A DNA stretch of 53,739 bases from Rhizobacter sp. OV335 (GTDB taxonomy: Bacteria; Pseudomonadota; Gammaproteobacteria; Burkholderiales; Burkholderiaceae_C), in assembly GCF_900142965.1 (NCBI RefSeq), contig NZ_FRCQ01000038.1, forward strand, positions 1-53,739. Direction: 5' to 3'. Shown piece by piece: positions 18,173 through 26,722 of this stretch; position 1 is the stretch's first letter, and every line of letters begins with the position of its first letter. Made by a program: the position numbers and the translations under genes. A model generated the notes under the pieces. That model did not search any database and was not told the origin of the DNA. It saw only the letters and a list, made by a program, of their open reading frames with translations.

Positions 18173-18772
18173 ATGCTATCTCTTGACTCCAAACCTCTCG
18201 ACCCCGCCCGCACCGCACTCGTGCTGATCGACCTGCAGCAAGGCATCGTCGGCTTCGGCCGTGCGCCGCACGACAGTGCCACGGTGCTCGCGAACGCCGC
18301 GGCGCTGGCCGAGCGCTTCCACGCATCGAACGCGCTGGTGGTGCGCGTGAAGGTCGGCTGGAACGCCGACTTCCCCGACCTGCTGACGCAGCGCACCGAC
18401 CAGCCGGCGCCGCTGCCGCCCGGCGAGCTGCCGGTGCACTGGTGGGACGACCCCGAAGCGCTGCCGAGCGCGCCCGGCGATTTGCAGATCGTCAAGCGCC
18501 AGTGGAATGCCTTCCACGGCACCGAGCTCGACCTGCAGCTGCGCCGGCGCGGCATCACGACGCTGGTGCTGGGTGGCATCGTCACGCACATCGGCGTCGA
18601 AGGCACGGCGCGTGCGGCCTGGGAGCTCGGCTACCAGCTGGTGATCGCCGAGGACGCCTGCAGCGCGCCGCTCGCCGAGCCGCACCTCGCGTCGATGCAG
18701 TACGTGATGCCGCGGCTCGGCCATGTGCGCCGCACGGCGCAGCTGTTGGAGACACCGACCGACACGGTCTGA
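18173..18772 (+). CDS. Isochorismatase-family hydrolase, YecD-like
   Basis: A 199-residue cytosolic protein of the isochorismatase/nicotinamidase superfamily. The conserved Asp (LIDLQQG, D20) and Lys (VKRQWNAF, K108) are present, but the position of the nucleophilic Cys is Gly141 (THIGVEGTA). The overall pattern, including WELGYQLVIAEDACSA, closely recalls E. coli YecD, which also has IGVE. Loss of the Cys is known from true isochorismatases (EntB), where no thiol is needed, so amidase activity is unlikely. The substrate is unknown. Probably repressed by the divergent TetR-family protein through the two operators. Confidence 0.88.
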   Translation: MLSLDSKPLDPARTALVLIDLQQGIVGFGRAPHDSATVLANAAALAERFHASNALVVRVKVGWNADFPDLLTQRTDQPAPLPPGELPVHWWDDPEALPSAPGDLQIVKRQWNAFHGTELDLQLRRRGITTLVLGGIVTHIGVEGTARAAWELGYQLVIAEDACSAPLAEPHLASMQYVMPRLGHVRRTAQLLETPTDTV

Positions 18773-18800
18773 CATTCGACGCGCCGTCATACTGTCGGCC

Positions 18801-19148
18801 ATGTCCGCTTCCCGTGTCGTCTGGCGCGCCCTGCTCGCGCTGCTGCTGGTGTTCAGCCAGCAGCAGGCGGTGCTGCACGTGCTGGGGCATGCGCTGGACC
18901 ACCAGCGGCAATCGCTGGCGGCGACCTCGTCCCACGCGAGTTCGGCCCAAGCGACTGACATCGACGCGCTGTGCGCGCAGTGCCTGGCCTTCGCCCAGCT
19001 CGACCACCCGGCCACGCCGCAGGTGGCGACACCCACCGGCTCGTCGGCCCGCTTCGAACTGGCTGCGGCCGCACCGGTCACCGCGCGGGATGCGCGCTTC
19101 GAGCCGGCCTACCTGAGCCGCGCCCCTCCCCTTTCGACGCTGTCCTGA
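18801..19148 (+). CDS. Small exported protein of the DUF2946 type
   Basis: A 115-residue protein with an N-terminal hydrophobic segment (VVWRALLALLLVFSQQ) that can act as signal or anchor, followed by a HVLGHALDHQ stretch and a CAQCLAF motif. His- and Cys-containing small exported proteins of this kind (DUF2946-like) commonly sit beside metal-uptake or copper genes. It precedes the ZrgA-like gene, separated by 221 bases of REP-like repeats. ATG 18801 is chosen just before the hydrophobic segment. Metal handling is inference from residues and position. Confidence 0.7.
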   Translation: MSASRVVWRALLALLLVFSQQQAVLHVLGHALDHQRQSLAATSSHASSAQATDIDALCAQCLAFAQLDHPATPQVATPTGSSARFELAAAAPVTARDARFEPAYLSRAPPLSTLS

Positions 19149-19156
19149 CCCGAACC

Positions 19157-19333
19157 CCCGCTCACCCTGAGCCCGAGAGGTCCTCGAAGGGACCCGGCAG
19201 TTGCAAAGAAACCCGTTCACCCTGAGCTTGTCGAAGGGTGGGACTGAGCTTGTCGAAGGCCTTGCGCGCTTCGGGCACAACCCTTCGACGGACGGGCCTT
19301 CGACAGGCTCAGTCCCTGCTCAGGGCGAACGGG
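19157..19333. repeat. REP-like palindromic repeats (copy B)
   Basis: The block 19196-19333 is the reverse complement of the composite repeat at 14399-14515, including the GGCAGTTGCAAAGAAAC flank and the CGCGCTTCGGGCACAACCC core. Copy B contains one extra unit (ACTGAGCTTGTCGAAGG around 19243-19259). Units of the CCCTGAGCTTGTCGAAGG type are arranged as inverted pairs. No transposase of the REP-associated (RAYT) type is in the window. Confidence 0.85.
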
Positions 19334-19369
19334 ACTCGTCGCCATTCGCCCCCACCGGATACACGCGTC

Positions 19370-19912
19370 ATGAAGATTCATTCCCTGCTGCCAGCCTGCA
19401 TTGCGCTGGCTTCCACCTTTGCCGTCGTTCACGCCCAGGCCCACGAGCCCGGCGCCCATGTGCACGGCGTCGCTGAATTGCGCATCGTCATCGACGGCCC
19501 GCAACTGCAGATCAGCCTAGAGAGCCCGCTCGACAACCTGCTCGGCTTCGAACACGTGCCGCGCACCGACGTGCAACGCACGACAGTGCGCCAGATGGCG
19601 CGCACGCTGCGCGACACCGCCAGCGTGTTCACGCCAACCGCCGCGGCGCATTGCCACGTGACGACGGTGCGGCTCGCGTCATCGGCCGCGCTCGGCGAAT
19701 CCATCGAGACAACGCCGGCCGATGGCGACGGCCACGCCGACCTCGATGCCGACTTCAGCTGGACCTGCGACGCCCCGCAGGCGCTGACCGGCGTCGACAT
19801 CGACCTGATGCGCCACTTCCCCGGCCTGCGCCGGCTCAAGGTGCAGGTCGCCGCGCCGTCGGGCCAGCGCGCACTCGACCTGCTGCCGGGACGCCGGAGC
19901 GTCGCATGGTGA
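19370..19912 (+). CDS. ZrgA-like (DUF2796) periplasmic metal-uptake protein
   Basis: A 180-residue exported protein: signal peptide to about residue 24 (cut near VHAQA), then HEPGAHVHGVAEL, the typical His-rich beginning of the DUF2796/ZrgA family. In Vibrio cholerae the zrg locus encodes a second zinc importer; here the next genes are an ABC ATPase, a permease and a DUF3299 protein, a matching arrangement. It probably binds zinc or a similar cation in the periplasm. The stop overlaps the ATPase start, indicating coupling. Confidence 0.82.
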   Translation: MKIHSLLPACIALASTFAVVHAQAHEPGAHVHGVAELRIVIDGPQLQISLESPLDNLLGFEHVPRTDVQRTTVRQMARTLRDTASVFTPTAAAHCHVTTVRLASSAALGESIETTPADGDGHADLDADFSWTCDAPQALTGVDIDLMRHFPGLRRLKVQVAAPSGQRALDLLPGRRSVAW

Positions 19913-20631
19913 GCGCCGCGCCGATCCTGCAGGTGCAGCACCTGCGCTTCCGCTGGAAGCCCTCGCTGCCGCCCTGCCTCGACATCGATGACTTCAGCGT
20001 GCTGCTCGGCGAACGCGTCTTCCTGCACGGCCCGAGCGGCAGCGGCAAGAGCACGCTGCTCGGCCTGCTCGGCGGCGTGCTGGTACCGGACAGCGGCCGT
20101 GTGACCGCGCTCGGCCAGGTCGTGTCGGCACTGCCCGGCGCGGCGCGCGACCGCTTCCGCGTCGACCACGTCGGCTTCGTGTTCCAGCAATTCAACCTGG
20201 TGCCCTACCTGAGCGTGCTCGACAACGTGCTGCTGCCGTGCCGCTTCTCGGCGCTGCGCGCGCAGCGGGCGCTGTCAGCCTCCGATGGCGACCTGGCCCA
20301 CGAGGCACGCCGGCTGCTGGAAGCACTCGACCTGCCGCGCGCGCTGCTCGCGCGGCCGGCCACGCAGCTCTCGGTCGGCCAGCAGCAGCGCGTGGCCGCG
20401 GCGCGCGCGCTGCTCGGGCGGCCCGAGATCGTGATCGCCGACGAGCCGACTTCGGCGCTCGACGCGGCCACGCAGCAGCGCTTCATCGAGCTGCTGCTGC
20501 GCGAGTGCGCGGCCGCGCAGGCGACGCTGCTGTTCGTCAGCCATGACAGGAGGCTGGCCGCGCACTTCACGCGCGAGGTGGCTCTGGCCGAGCTGAACCG
20601 CGCCGCGACGCTGCAGCAGGAGGCCGCATGA
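19906..20631 (+). CDS. ABC transporter ATP-binding protein (zrg-like locus)
   Basis: A 241-residue ATPase with Walker A GPSGSGKST, Q-loop FVFQQFNLVPYLSVLDN, a signature motif LSVGQQQRVAAARALL (LSGGQ variant), Walker B VIADEPTSALD and switch His in FVSHDRR. It belongs to the MacB/LolD type that works with FtsX-like permeases. ATG 19906, with GGAG seven bases upstream, overlaps the previous gene by seven bases; GTG 19909 is an alternative. The stop overlaps the permease start (ATGA). Confidence 0.93.
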   Translation: MVSAAPILQVQHLRFRWKPSLPPCLDIDDFSVLLGERVFLHGPSGSGKSTLLGLLGGVLVPDSGRVTALGQVVSALPGAARDRFRVDHVGFVFQQFNLVPYLSVLDNVLLPCRFSALRAQRALSASDGDLAHEARRLLEALDLPRALLARPATQLSVGQQQRVAAARALLGRPEIVIADEPTSALDAATQQRFIELLLRECAAAQATLLFVSHDRRLAAHFTREVALAELNRAATLQQEAA

Positions 20632-21902
20632 AGGCCTTGCTGAAGATCGCGTTCGCAAGCGCGTGGAACCGCCGCGCAACGCTCGGCCTGGCCATCGCCG
20701 CGATCGCGCTGTCGGTGACGATGCTGCTGGGCGTCGAGCGCAGCCGGCTCGCGGCGCGCGCGGCGTTCGCGCAATCGGTGTCCGGCACCGACCTGGTGGT
20801 GGGCGCCCGCACGAGCCCGGTGCAACTGATGCTGTACGCGGTGTTCCGGCTCGGCGAGGCGACCAACAACATCCGCTGGAGCAGCGCCGAGGCCTTGGCG
20901 AAACGGCCCGGTGTCGCGTGGACGATCCCGTTGTCGCTCGGTGATTCGCACCGGGGCTTCGCGGTGCTGGGCACAAGCACCGGCTACTTCGAGCACTTCC
21001 GCTACGGCTACCGCCGCCCTCTGGTGGTGGCCGAGGGCCGCGCGTTCAGCGGCACGGTCGATGGCGTGTTCGAAGCGGTGGTCGGTGCCGAGGTCGCACG
21101 CTCGCTGCAGTACGCGATCGGCCAGCGCATCACGCTGAGCCACGGCAGCGGCGGAGAAGGATTGACCGAGCATGCCGACAAGCCGTTCACCATCGTCGGC
21201 ATCCTCGCGCCGACCGGCACGCCGGTGGACCGCACGGTGCACATCAGCCTGCAGGCGATCGAGGCGATCCACCTCGACTGGCAGGGTGGCGCGCCGATCC
21301 CGGGCCTGGTGATCGCGCCCGATGTGGTGCGCAAGTTCGACCTGACACCGAAGACGATCACCGCGGTGCTGGTCGGGCTGGACCAGCGCGGCGCGGTGTT
21401 CCGGGCGCAGCGCGAGATCAACGAGTTCGACGGCGAACCGCTGCTCGCGGTGCTGCCCGGCGTCGCGCTCGACCAGTTGTGGCAGGTGGTCGGCATCGTC
21501 GAGCGCACGCTGCTCGCGGTGTCGGCACTGGTGCTGGTGGTCGGGCTGGCCGGGCTCGTGGCGGTGGTGCTCGCGAGCCTGAACGAGCGGCGGCGCGAGC
21601 TGGCGATCCTGCGCTCGGTGGGCGCGGGGCCGCGTCACATCGCGGCGCTGCTGGTGGCCGAGAGCGTCGGCGCGACCGTGCTCGGCACCGCGGCCGCGCT
21701 CGCGCTGCTGGCCGGCCTGTCGCTGCTGGCCGGGCCGTGGCTGCAGGGGCAGTTCGGCAGCGCGCCGGCGCCCGGCGTGTCGGGCGTGGGCGAATGGAAG
21801 CTGATCGGCCTGGTGCTCGCCGCCGGCCTGGTGGCGGGGGTGCTGCCGGCGTGGCGGGCCTGCCGTCTGTCGTTGTCGGACGGCTTGACGCCGCGCCTGT
21901 GA
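20628..21902 (+). CDS. ABC transporter permease, MacB/FtsX-like (zrg-like locus)
   Basis: A 424-residue membrane protein with one N-terminal helix (about 19-38), a large periplasmic domain, and three C-terminal helices (from about 290 on, including VSALVLVVGLAGLVAVVLASLNERRRELAILRS split by the usual cytoplasmic coupling helix). This is the FtsX/MacB four-helix layout of mechanotransmission-type ABC transporters, which do not normally pump ions directly. Partner of the preceding ATPase by ATGA overlap. Substrate not visible from sequence; metal uptake is suggested only by the ZrgA-like neighbour. Confidence 0.9.
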   Translation: MKALLKIAFASAWNRRATLGLAIAAIALSVTMLLGVERSRLAARAAFAQSVSGTDLVVGARTSPVQLMLYAVFRLGEATNNIRWSSAEALAKRPGVAWTIPLSLGDSHRGFAVLGTSTGYFEHFRYGYRRPLVVAEGRAFSGTVDGVFEAVVGAEVARSLQYAIGQRITLSHGSGGEGLTEHADKPFTIVGILAPTGTPVDRTVHISLQAIEAIHLDWQGGAPIPGLVIAPDVVRKFDLTPKTITAVLVGLDQRGAVFRAQREINEFDGEPLLAVLPGVALDQLWQVVGIVERTLLAVSALVLVVGLAGLVAVVLASLNERRRELAILRSVGAGPRHIAALLVAESVGATVLGTAAALALLAGLSLLAGPWLQGQFGSAPAPGVSGVGEWKLIGLVLAAGLVAGVLPAWRACRLSLSDGLTPRL

Positions 21903-21916
21903 TGAAAGGAATCCTG

Positions 21917-22555
21917 ATGAAGACGATCTGGAGTGGCGTGCTCGCGGCCTTGCTGGCCTTGTGCGGCGCCTGCAGCGATGCGGCCGACGGCCCGAAGGTG
22001 CCCGACAGCCCGAAGACCGATGCGGCCGACTACCGCATCGGCGACAAGCTGGCCCCCGCGGTCGCGGCACGCGCCGCGAGCGCCGCGGTGGCCGGTGGCT
22101 ACAAGCTGACGACCTGGGAGGACCTGACGCCGAAGGACTGGGACCCGATGAAGGACGTGCAGGCGCTGAGCTTCCGGATGTTCGGCGACGGCGACCCGCG
22201 CGCGCAGGCGGCGCTCGACCGGCTGAAGCGCGCCTGGAACAACGCGCCGACCAATGCCGCGATGGACCAGCAGCGCGTGCGCATCGCCGGCTTCGTGGTG
22301 CCGCTGGAAGGCGAGAGTGACCAGCTGCGCGAGTTCCTGCTGGTGCCCTACTTCGGTGCCTGCATCCACGTGCCGCCGCCGCCGGCCAACCAGACCATCC
22401 ACGTGAAGCTCGCGAAACCGCTGGCCGGCGTGCGCACGATGGACGCGCTGTGGGTCAGCGGCACGATCCACGCGGCCTTCAGCGACACGGCGCTCGGGAC
22501 CTCGGGCTACCGGATGGAGGGGGATGTGACCGAGGCATATCGACGCAGTCGGTGA
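21917..22555 (+). CDS. DUF3299 domain protein, predicted lipoprotein
   Basis: A 212-residue exported protein with signal peptide ending in LCGAC (possible lipobox). The C-terminal half holds the DUF3299 pattern: RIAGFVVPLEGE, FLLVPYFGACIHVPPPPANQ and a final beta strand GYRME. Proteins of this family follow ZrgA/ABC genes in several proteobacteria. ATG 21917 is preferred over ATG 21902 because AAAGGA lies six bases upstream of it. It starts 14 bases after the permease stop, so it is probably the last gene of the cluster. Confidence 0.85.
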   Translation: MKTIWSGVLAALLALCGACSDAADGPKVPDSPKTDAADYRIGDKLAPAVAARAASAAVAGGYKLTTWEDLTPKDWDPMKDVQALSFRMFGDGDPRAQAALDRLKRAWNNAPTNAAMDQQRVRIAGFVVPLEGESDQLREFLLVPYFGACIHVPPPPANQTIHVKLAKPLAGVRTMDALWVSGTIHAAFSDTALGTSGYRMEGDVTEAYRRSR

Positions 22556-22706
22556 GTTGTGGGTGAGGGGCCATCGGCCGGCGCCGCAGCTGGTCCCTGC
22601 TTTCCGGCAGTTGGTCGCAAGCCGCTGGGCGTGCGAGGGGCGGACTCCTAGAGTCCACTCCATCGCAGCCCCCTTGCTGCCCACCACGCCACACCAGGAG
22701 CCCACC

Positions 22707-22889
22707 ATGACCAGCCGCCTCTCCGCCGTCGCCTTTGCCTTCGCCCTGTTCGCCACCGCCTCGCTCGGCTTCGCCGCGCAAGCCCACACCGCGGCCCGCG
22801 CCAAGGCCGGCGCCGAAGCCCGCCTGCCGGTGGTCCAGATGCCGGCCGTGACGGTGATCGGCAAGCGCGTGCCGGCCGTCGACGCCTGA
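22707..22889 (+). CDS. Small secreted protein, 60 residues
   Basis: The ATG follows AGGAG by seven bases. Residues 1-26 form a clear Sec signal peptide (cleavage near AAQA). The mature peptide of about 34 residues ends with PVVQMPAVTVIGKR, reminiscent of the start of TonB-dependent receptor plug domains and of several small exported proteins in Burkholderiales. Function unknown. A strong terminator hairpin follows its stop, so the gene has its own transcription unit end. Confidence 0.7.
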   Translation: MTSRLSAVAFAFALFATASLGFAAQAHTAARAKAGAEARLPVVQMPAVTVIGKRVPAVDA

Positions 22890-22918
22890 GTCGAGCCCCA
22901 CTGCACCCATTCTTCCCC

Positions 22919-22965
22919 GCCTGACGCCATCTCCCATGTGATCTCCGGCTTCAGGCGTTTTTCTT
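22919..22965 (+). terminator. Rho-independent terminator
   Basis: The stem pairs GCCTGACGCC (22919-22928) with GGCTTCAGGC (22947-22956), nine of ten positions, and is followed by G and five T (22958-22962). It lies 30 bases after the small secreted protein gene and should also shield it from the convergent AT-rich gene. Confidence 0.75.
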
Positions 22966-23011
22966 CTGAAGCCTGCATCGGCAAAGCCTCTGCAATGCAC
23001 GACACCACTTT

Positions 23012-24115
23012 TTAAACGTTATTTATCCAGCCATTGCGAAATTCCTCAAATATGGCCAGGTGAACTGGATCATTCCGAAGCTCCACTTCAGGATCTAGCA
23101 CCCCCACCCCAAAGGCATACAAAATATCGTACTTTTCCTCGAACTCGAGATTGCTATTTGCAATTTCGCGCGCCACATCCAGCACCTGCAGATGGTTCCG
23201 ACTCAGAGCCGAATTCATGCGGCCTTTTAAATTTTCAAATTCATTCAAAACCCTGACACCACTCACGACTGGACCCACCTCAGACCCGTGATTCGACGTG
23301 GGAACCAAATTTGTCACAGTAGATTTCAATTTATCGAATTCTGTGGCGACCAATTGATTCGCCGCCTTGGCCCCAGCCACATAAAATCTCCTCATCCCCT
23401 CAAGAACAGATAATTTCTCGTTGACCTCCATGTCGCTTGCGACAACATTCCTTGCTATGCCAATCACCGTCATTGGATCAGAGCCGTCGACAGCCTCACT
23501 CATTTTTCTCAATGCACTCGAGCCCTCAGAGCTGAGGATGGGGATATTATCATCTGACAGCTCGTCATTTAACCACTCGTCATTTGACCACTCGCTTTCA
23601 GATTTTCCACAGAATCGCGCCAGCAAGTTCCTCATGTCATCGCGCTGCACCCCCGTAGAATGCTCCTTGACAACCCACAATAACTCACTGATACCGTGAA
23701 ACTGCGACGTGGAAAGTCTTTCCAACAATGGCTGATCCGCGCTCAACTGCATCGCGTCACATACGTCGCAGAAAATATCTTTCCTGTCAGAGGAATTTTT
23801 CTTGTACACATCCCACAGCGAGTGCAGCCAATTCACGACCAGATCAACAGCTTCGGGACTTGACGAGATGCTTCTCATGTCAGCCCCCAACTCCAACAAA
23901 GCTTGCAAATCGCCGCAATCTATTGATGCGTTGAATTTCTCTTCCACCATAGCAACGTCGATGCGGATATCCACAATACGGGTCGATGAAGAGTGTATTG
24001 CGCGTAAATTCTGGCCAAGTCCATTCATGGGATTCCAGTCCTTGCTTAGGTTTGCATGAGAACTGTTAGTAACTTCTGACGCGAGAACGTCTCGGCGTTC
24101 TGACGTACCGGGCAT
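23012..24115 (-). CDS. Orphan protein of unknown function in AT-richer DNA, with N-terminal KDWN motif
   Basis: A 367-residue soluble, mostly helical and acidic protein that I do not recognise. There is no signal peptide or membrane segment. Its DNA is clearly poorer in G+C than the surroundings (27 of 60 at 23101-23160), a sign of acquisition. Near the N-terminus it reads VTNSSHANLSKDWNPM; the orphan at 44487-45386 has VTEGDHYTKDWNFM at the same place, with synonymous codon differences. ATG 24115 includes this motif; ATG 24028, with AAGGA ten bases upstream, would exclude it. It stands alone between convergent and divergent neighbours. Confidence 0.75.
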   Translation of the reverse strand: MPGTSERRDVLASEVTNSSHANLSKDWNPMNGLGQNLRAIHSSSTRIVDIRIDVAMVEEKFNASIDCGDLQALLELGADMRSISSSPEAVDLVVNWLHSLWDVYKKNSSDRKDIFCDVCDAMQLSADQPLLERLSTSQFHGISELLWVVKEHSTGVQRDDMRNLLARFCGKSESEWSNDEWLNDELSDDNIPILSSEGSSALRKMSEAVDGSDPMTVIGIARNVVASDMEVNEKLSVLEGMRRFYVAGAKAANQLVATEFDKLKSTVTNLVPTSNHGSEVGPVVSGVRVLNEFENLKGRMNSALSRNHLQVLDVAREIANSNLEFEEKYDILYAFGVGVLDPEVELRNDPVHLAIFEEFRNGWINNV

Positions 24116-24220
24116 GACGTTTCATGGCAAACATCGGTGACAGCTGGGTCAACGCCGCGCCCCCTGCACCTGATTCGGCCCCGCGATAGGATCCACGCCT
24201 TCTCCCGTACCCACACCGCG

Positions 24221-25207
24221 ATGGACAGCCTCGACCTGCAAGTCCTCACCCAGGCCCGCCAGTGGCGCGCCGACGGCCACGCCGTCTGGCTCGTCACCGT
24301 GCTCGAGACCTGGGGCTCGGCGCCGCGCCCGCCCGGCGCGCTGCTCGCGATGCGCGACGACGGGCTGGTCGTCGGCTCGGTCTCCGGCGGCTGCGTCGAA
24401 GACGACCTGATCGAGCGCGTGCGCACCGGCGAGCGCGTCGCCCGGCCGCAACTCATCACCTATGGCGTCACGAAGGAAGAAGCGGCCCGCTTCGGCCTGC
24501 CCTGCGGCGGCAACCTGCGGCTGGTGCAGGAGCCGCTGCAGGACACCGCCTGGGTCGACGAGATCCTGACGCGCACGCAGCGGCATGAGCTCGTCGCCCG
24601 CCTGCTCGACCTCGACACCGGTGCCGTGCAGATCGAGGCCGCTTCCCGCGGTGACGGCTTCGCGTTCGACGGCCGCCGGCTGCGCGCGCTGTTCGGCCCG
24701 CGCTGGCGGCTGCTGGTGATCGGCGCCGGGCAACTCTCGCGCGTGCTGGCGCAGATGGCGCTGGCGCTCGATTTCGAAGTCACCTGCTGCGACCCGCGCG
24801 AGGAATACCACCTCACCTGGGACGTGCCCGGCACGCAGTTCAGCAAGGCGATGCCCGACGACCTCGCGCTCGAGATGCAGCTCGACCCGCACAGCGCCGT
24901 GGTGGCCGTCACGCACGACCCCAAGCTTGACGACATGGTGCTGCTCGAAGCGCTCAAATCGCCCGCGTTCTACGTCGGCGCGCTCGGTTCGCGCAGCAAC
25001 ACCGCGAAACGCCGCGAGCGGCTCGCGATGTTCGACCTGTCGCCCGCCGAGATCGACCGCCTGCATGGCCCGATCGGGCTGAACCTGGGCGGCAATTCGC
25101 CGGCCGAGATCGCGGTGTCGATCCTGGCCGAGATCATCGCGGTGCGGCATGGCGTGGGCGTGACCCAGAAGAAGCCGGTAGCCGCCAGCGCCACGCTGCC
25201 CGCCTGA
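24221..25207 (+). CDS. XdhC family protein
   Basis: A 328-residue cytosolic protein. The N-terminal XdhC/CoxI domain shows [14 protein letters not shown] and [13 protein letters not shown], and FGLPCGG. The C-terminal Rossmann domain begins with [17 protein letters not shown] and includes [12 protein letters not shown] and YVGALGSR. XdhC proteins bind molybdenum cofactor and help its sulfuration and insertion into xanthine dehydrogenase-type enzymes. No xdhA/xdhB or other molybdoenzyme gene is near, so the client enzyme is elsewhere. It precedes aat by 16 bases, perhaps sharing a transcript. Confidence 0.92.
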   Translation: MDSLDLQVLTQARQWRADGHAVWLVTVLETWGSAPRPPGALLAMRDDGLVVGSVSGGCVEDDLIERVRTGERVARPQLITYGVTKEEAARFGLPCGGNLRLVQEPLQDTAWVDEILTRTQRHELVARLLDLDTGAVQIEAASRGDGFAFDGRRLRALFGPRWRLLVIGAGQLSRVLAQMALALDFEVTCCDPREEYHLTWDVPGTQFSKAMPDDLALEMQLDPHSAVVAVTHDPKLDDMVLLEALKSPAFYVGALGSRSNTAKRRERLAMFDLSPAEIDRLHGPIGLNLGGNSPAEIAVSILAEIIAVRHGVGVTQKKPVAASATLPA

Positions 25208-25223
25208 CCGGAGCGCTGCCGCC

Positions 25224-25982
25224 TTGATCCCCTGGCTGCGCGACGCCCGCACCCCGCTGCCCGACACGCGCCTGGCCCTGCCTGCCGGCTCGGACGCCCC
25301 GGGCCTGCTCGCGGCGGGCGGCGAGCTGACGCCCGAGCGGCTCACCGAGGCCTACAGCCACGGCATCTTCCCGTGGTACAGCGAAGGCCAGCCGGTGCTG
25401 TGGTGGTCGCCCGATCCGCGCATGGTGCTGCCGGTCGACGAGTTCAAGCTGTCGCGCTCGCTGCGCCAGACGCTTCGCCGCTTCGCGCGCGACCCGGCCT
25501 GCGAGCTGCGCATCGACAGCGACTTCGCCGCGGTGATCGGCGCCTGCGCCGGCACGCCGCGCGAGGGCCAGGACGGCACCTGGATCCTGCCGGAGATGGT
25601 GCAGGCCTACCGCCGCTGGCATGCGCTCGGCACGGTGCACAGCGTCGAGACCTGGATCCACGGGCGGCTCGTCGGCGGCCTGTACGGCGTGTGCCTCGGG
25701 CGCATGTTCTTCGGCGAATCGATGTTCTCGCACGTCACCGACGCGTCGAAGATCGCGGTGGCAGGGCTGGTCGCGTTCTGCCGGGCCCACGGCATCACGC
25801 TGATCGACTGCCAGCAGCGCACCGGGCACCTCGCATCGCTCGGGGCGCGCGAGATTCCGCGCGAACAATTCGAAACCGGTTTGCCCCCCAGACTCAGGGA
25901 GCCCCCGGTGCGCGAATGGTCCTATGATCGTTCGATGTGGGCGCTGCTGGATCCTGGCGCCCCCGTGCAGGACCGTCCGTGA
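25224..25982 (+). CDS. aat: Leucyl/phenylalanyl-tRNA--protein transferase
   Basis: A 252-residue cytosolic enzyme that attaches Leu or Phe from aminoacyl-tRNA to proteins with N-terminal Arg or Lys, marking them for ClpAP through ClpS. Family signatures: [51 protein letters not shown] and [21 protein letters not shown]. The start is a TTG at 25224 giving IPWL, as is usual in the family, with GGAG ten bases upstream. Stop overlaps the bpt start (GTGA), so the two N-degron enzymes are coupled. Confidence 0.96.
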   Translation: MIPWLRDARTPLPDTRLALPAGSDAPGLLAAGGELTPERLTEAYSHGIFPWYSEGQPVLWWSPDPRMVLPVDEFKLSRSLRQTLRRFARDPACELRIDSDFAAVIGACAGTPREGQDGTWILPEMVQAYRRWHALGTVHSVETWIHGRLVGGLYGVCLGRMFFGESMFSHVTDASKIAVAGLVAFCRAHGITLIDCQQRTGHLASLGAREIPREQFETGLPPRLREPPVREWSYDRSMWALLDPGAPVQDRP

Positions 25983-26719
25983 CCCATCCGAAAGAGCTAC
26001 CGCTCGCCTCGCTGCAGTTCTATGCCACCGCGCCGTACCCGTGCAGCTACCTGGGCGGACGGATGGCGCGTTCGCAGGTCGCGACCCCCAGCCACCTGAT
26101 CCACGCCGATGCCTACTCCGGCCTGGTGGCCAACGGCTTCCGGCGCAGCGGCATGTTCACCTACCGGCCGTTCTGCGACGGCTGCCGCGCCTGCGTGCCG
26201 CTGCGGGTGCCGGTGGCCGGCTTCGAGCCGACGCGCAGCCAGCGCCGCGCGTGGAAGCAGCACCAGGGGCTGCAGGCCCGCGTGCTGCGGCTGTGCTTCG
26301 TGCCGGAGCACTACCAGCTCTACCTGCGCTACCAGGCCGGCCGCCACAGCGGCGGCGGCATGGACAACGACAGCATCGACCAGTACACCCAGTTCCTGCT
26401 GCAAAGCCGCGTCAACTCGCGCCTGGTCGAGTTCCGCGAGCCGTCGGAAGACGGGCTGGGCGCGCTGAAGATGGTGTCGATCCTCGACATCCTGAACGAC
26501 GGGCTGTCGGCGGTGTACACCTTCTACGAGCCCGAGCCGCGCACCAGCTACGGCATCTACAACGTGATGTGGCAGATCGAGCAGACGAGGCTCTTGAAGC
26601 TGCGCCACGTCTACCTCGGCTACTGGATCGGCGAGAGCGACAAGATGGCCTACAAGGCCGACTTCCGGCCGCACGAGGTGCTGGTCGACGGCGAGTGGCG
26701 CGACGCGCCCCGCGAGTGA
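25979..26719 (+). CDS. bpt: Aspartate/glutamate leucyltransferase (bacterial protein transferase Bpt)
   Basis: A 246-residue protein of the ATE-related Bpt family, which adds Leu to N-terminal Asp or Glu and so extends the N-degron pathway to acidic residues. The N-terminal [15 protein letters not shown] and the [14 protein letters not shown] cysteine segment are typical; [10 protein letters not shown] and [18 protein letters not shown] complete the pattern. GTG 25979 overlaps the aat stop. Together aat and bpt cover both branches of the bacterial rule; clpS is not in this window. Confidence 0.95.
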   Translation: MTHPKELPLASLQFYATAPYPCSYLGGRMARSQVATPSHLIHADAYSGLVANGFRRSGMFTYRPFCDGCRACVPLRVPVAGFEPTRSQRRAWKQHQGLQARVLRLCFVPEHYQLYLRYQAGRHSGGGMDNDSIDQYTQFLLQSRVNSRLVEFREPSEDGLGALKMVSILDILNDGLSAVYTFYEPEPRTSYGIYNVMWQIEQTRLLKLRHVYLGYWIGESDKMAYKADFRPHEVLVDGEWRDAPRE

Positions 26720-26722
26720 CGC

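Noticed and set aside
24116-24220. Type III secretion (hrp-box) promoter before the KDWN gene
   Set aside because: I found no TTCG-N16-TTCG pattern in this interval, nor upstream of the second KDWN gene.
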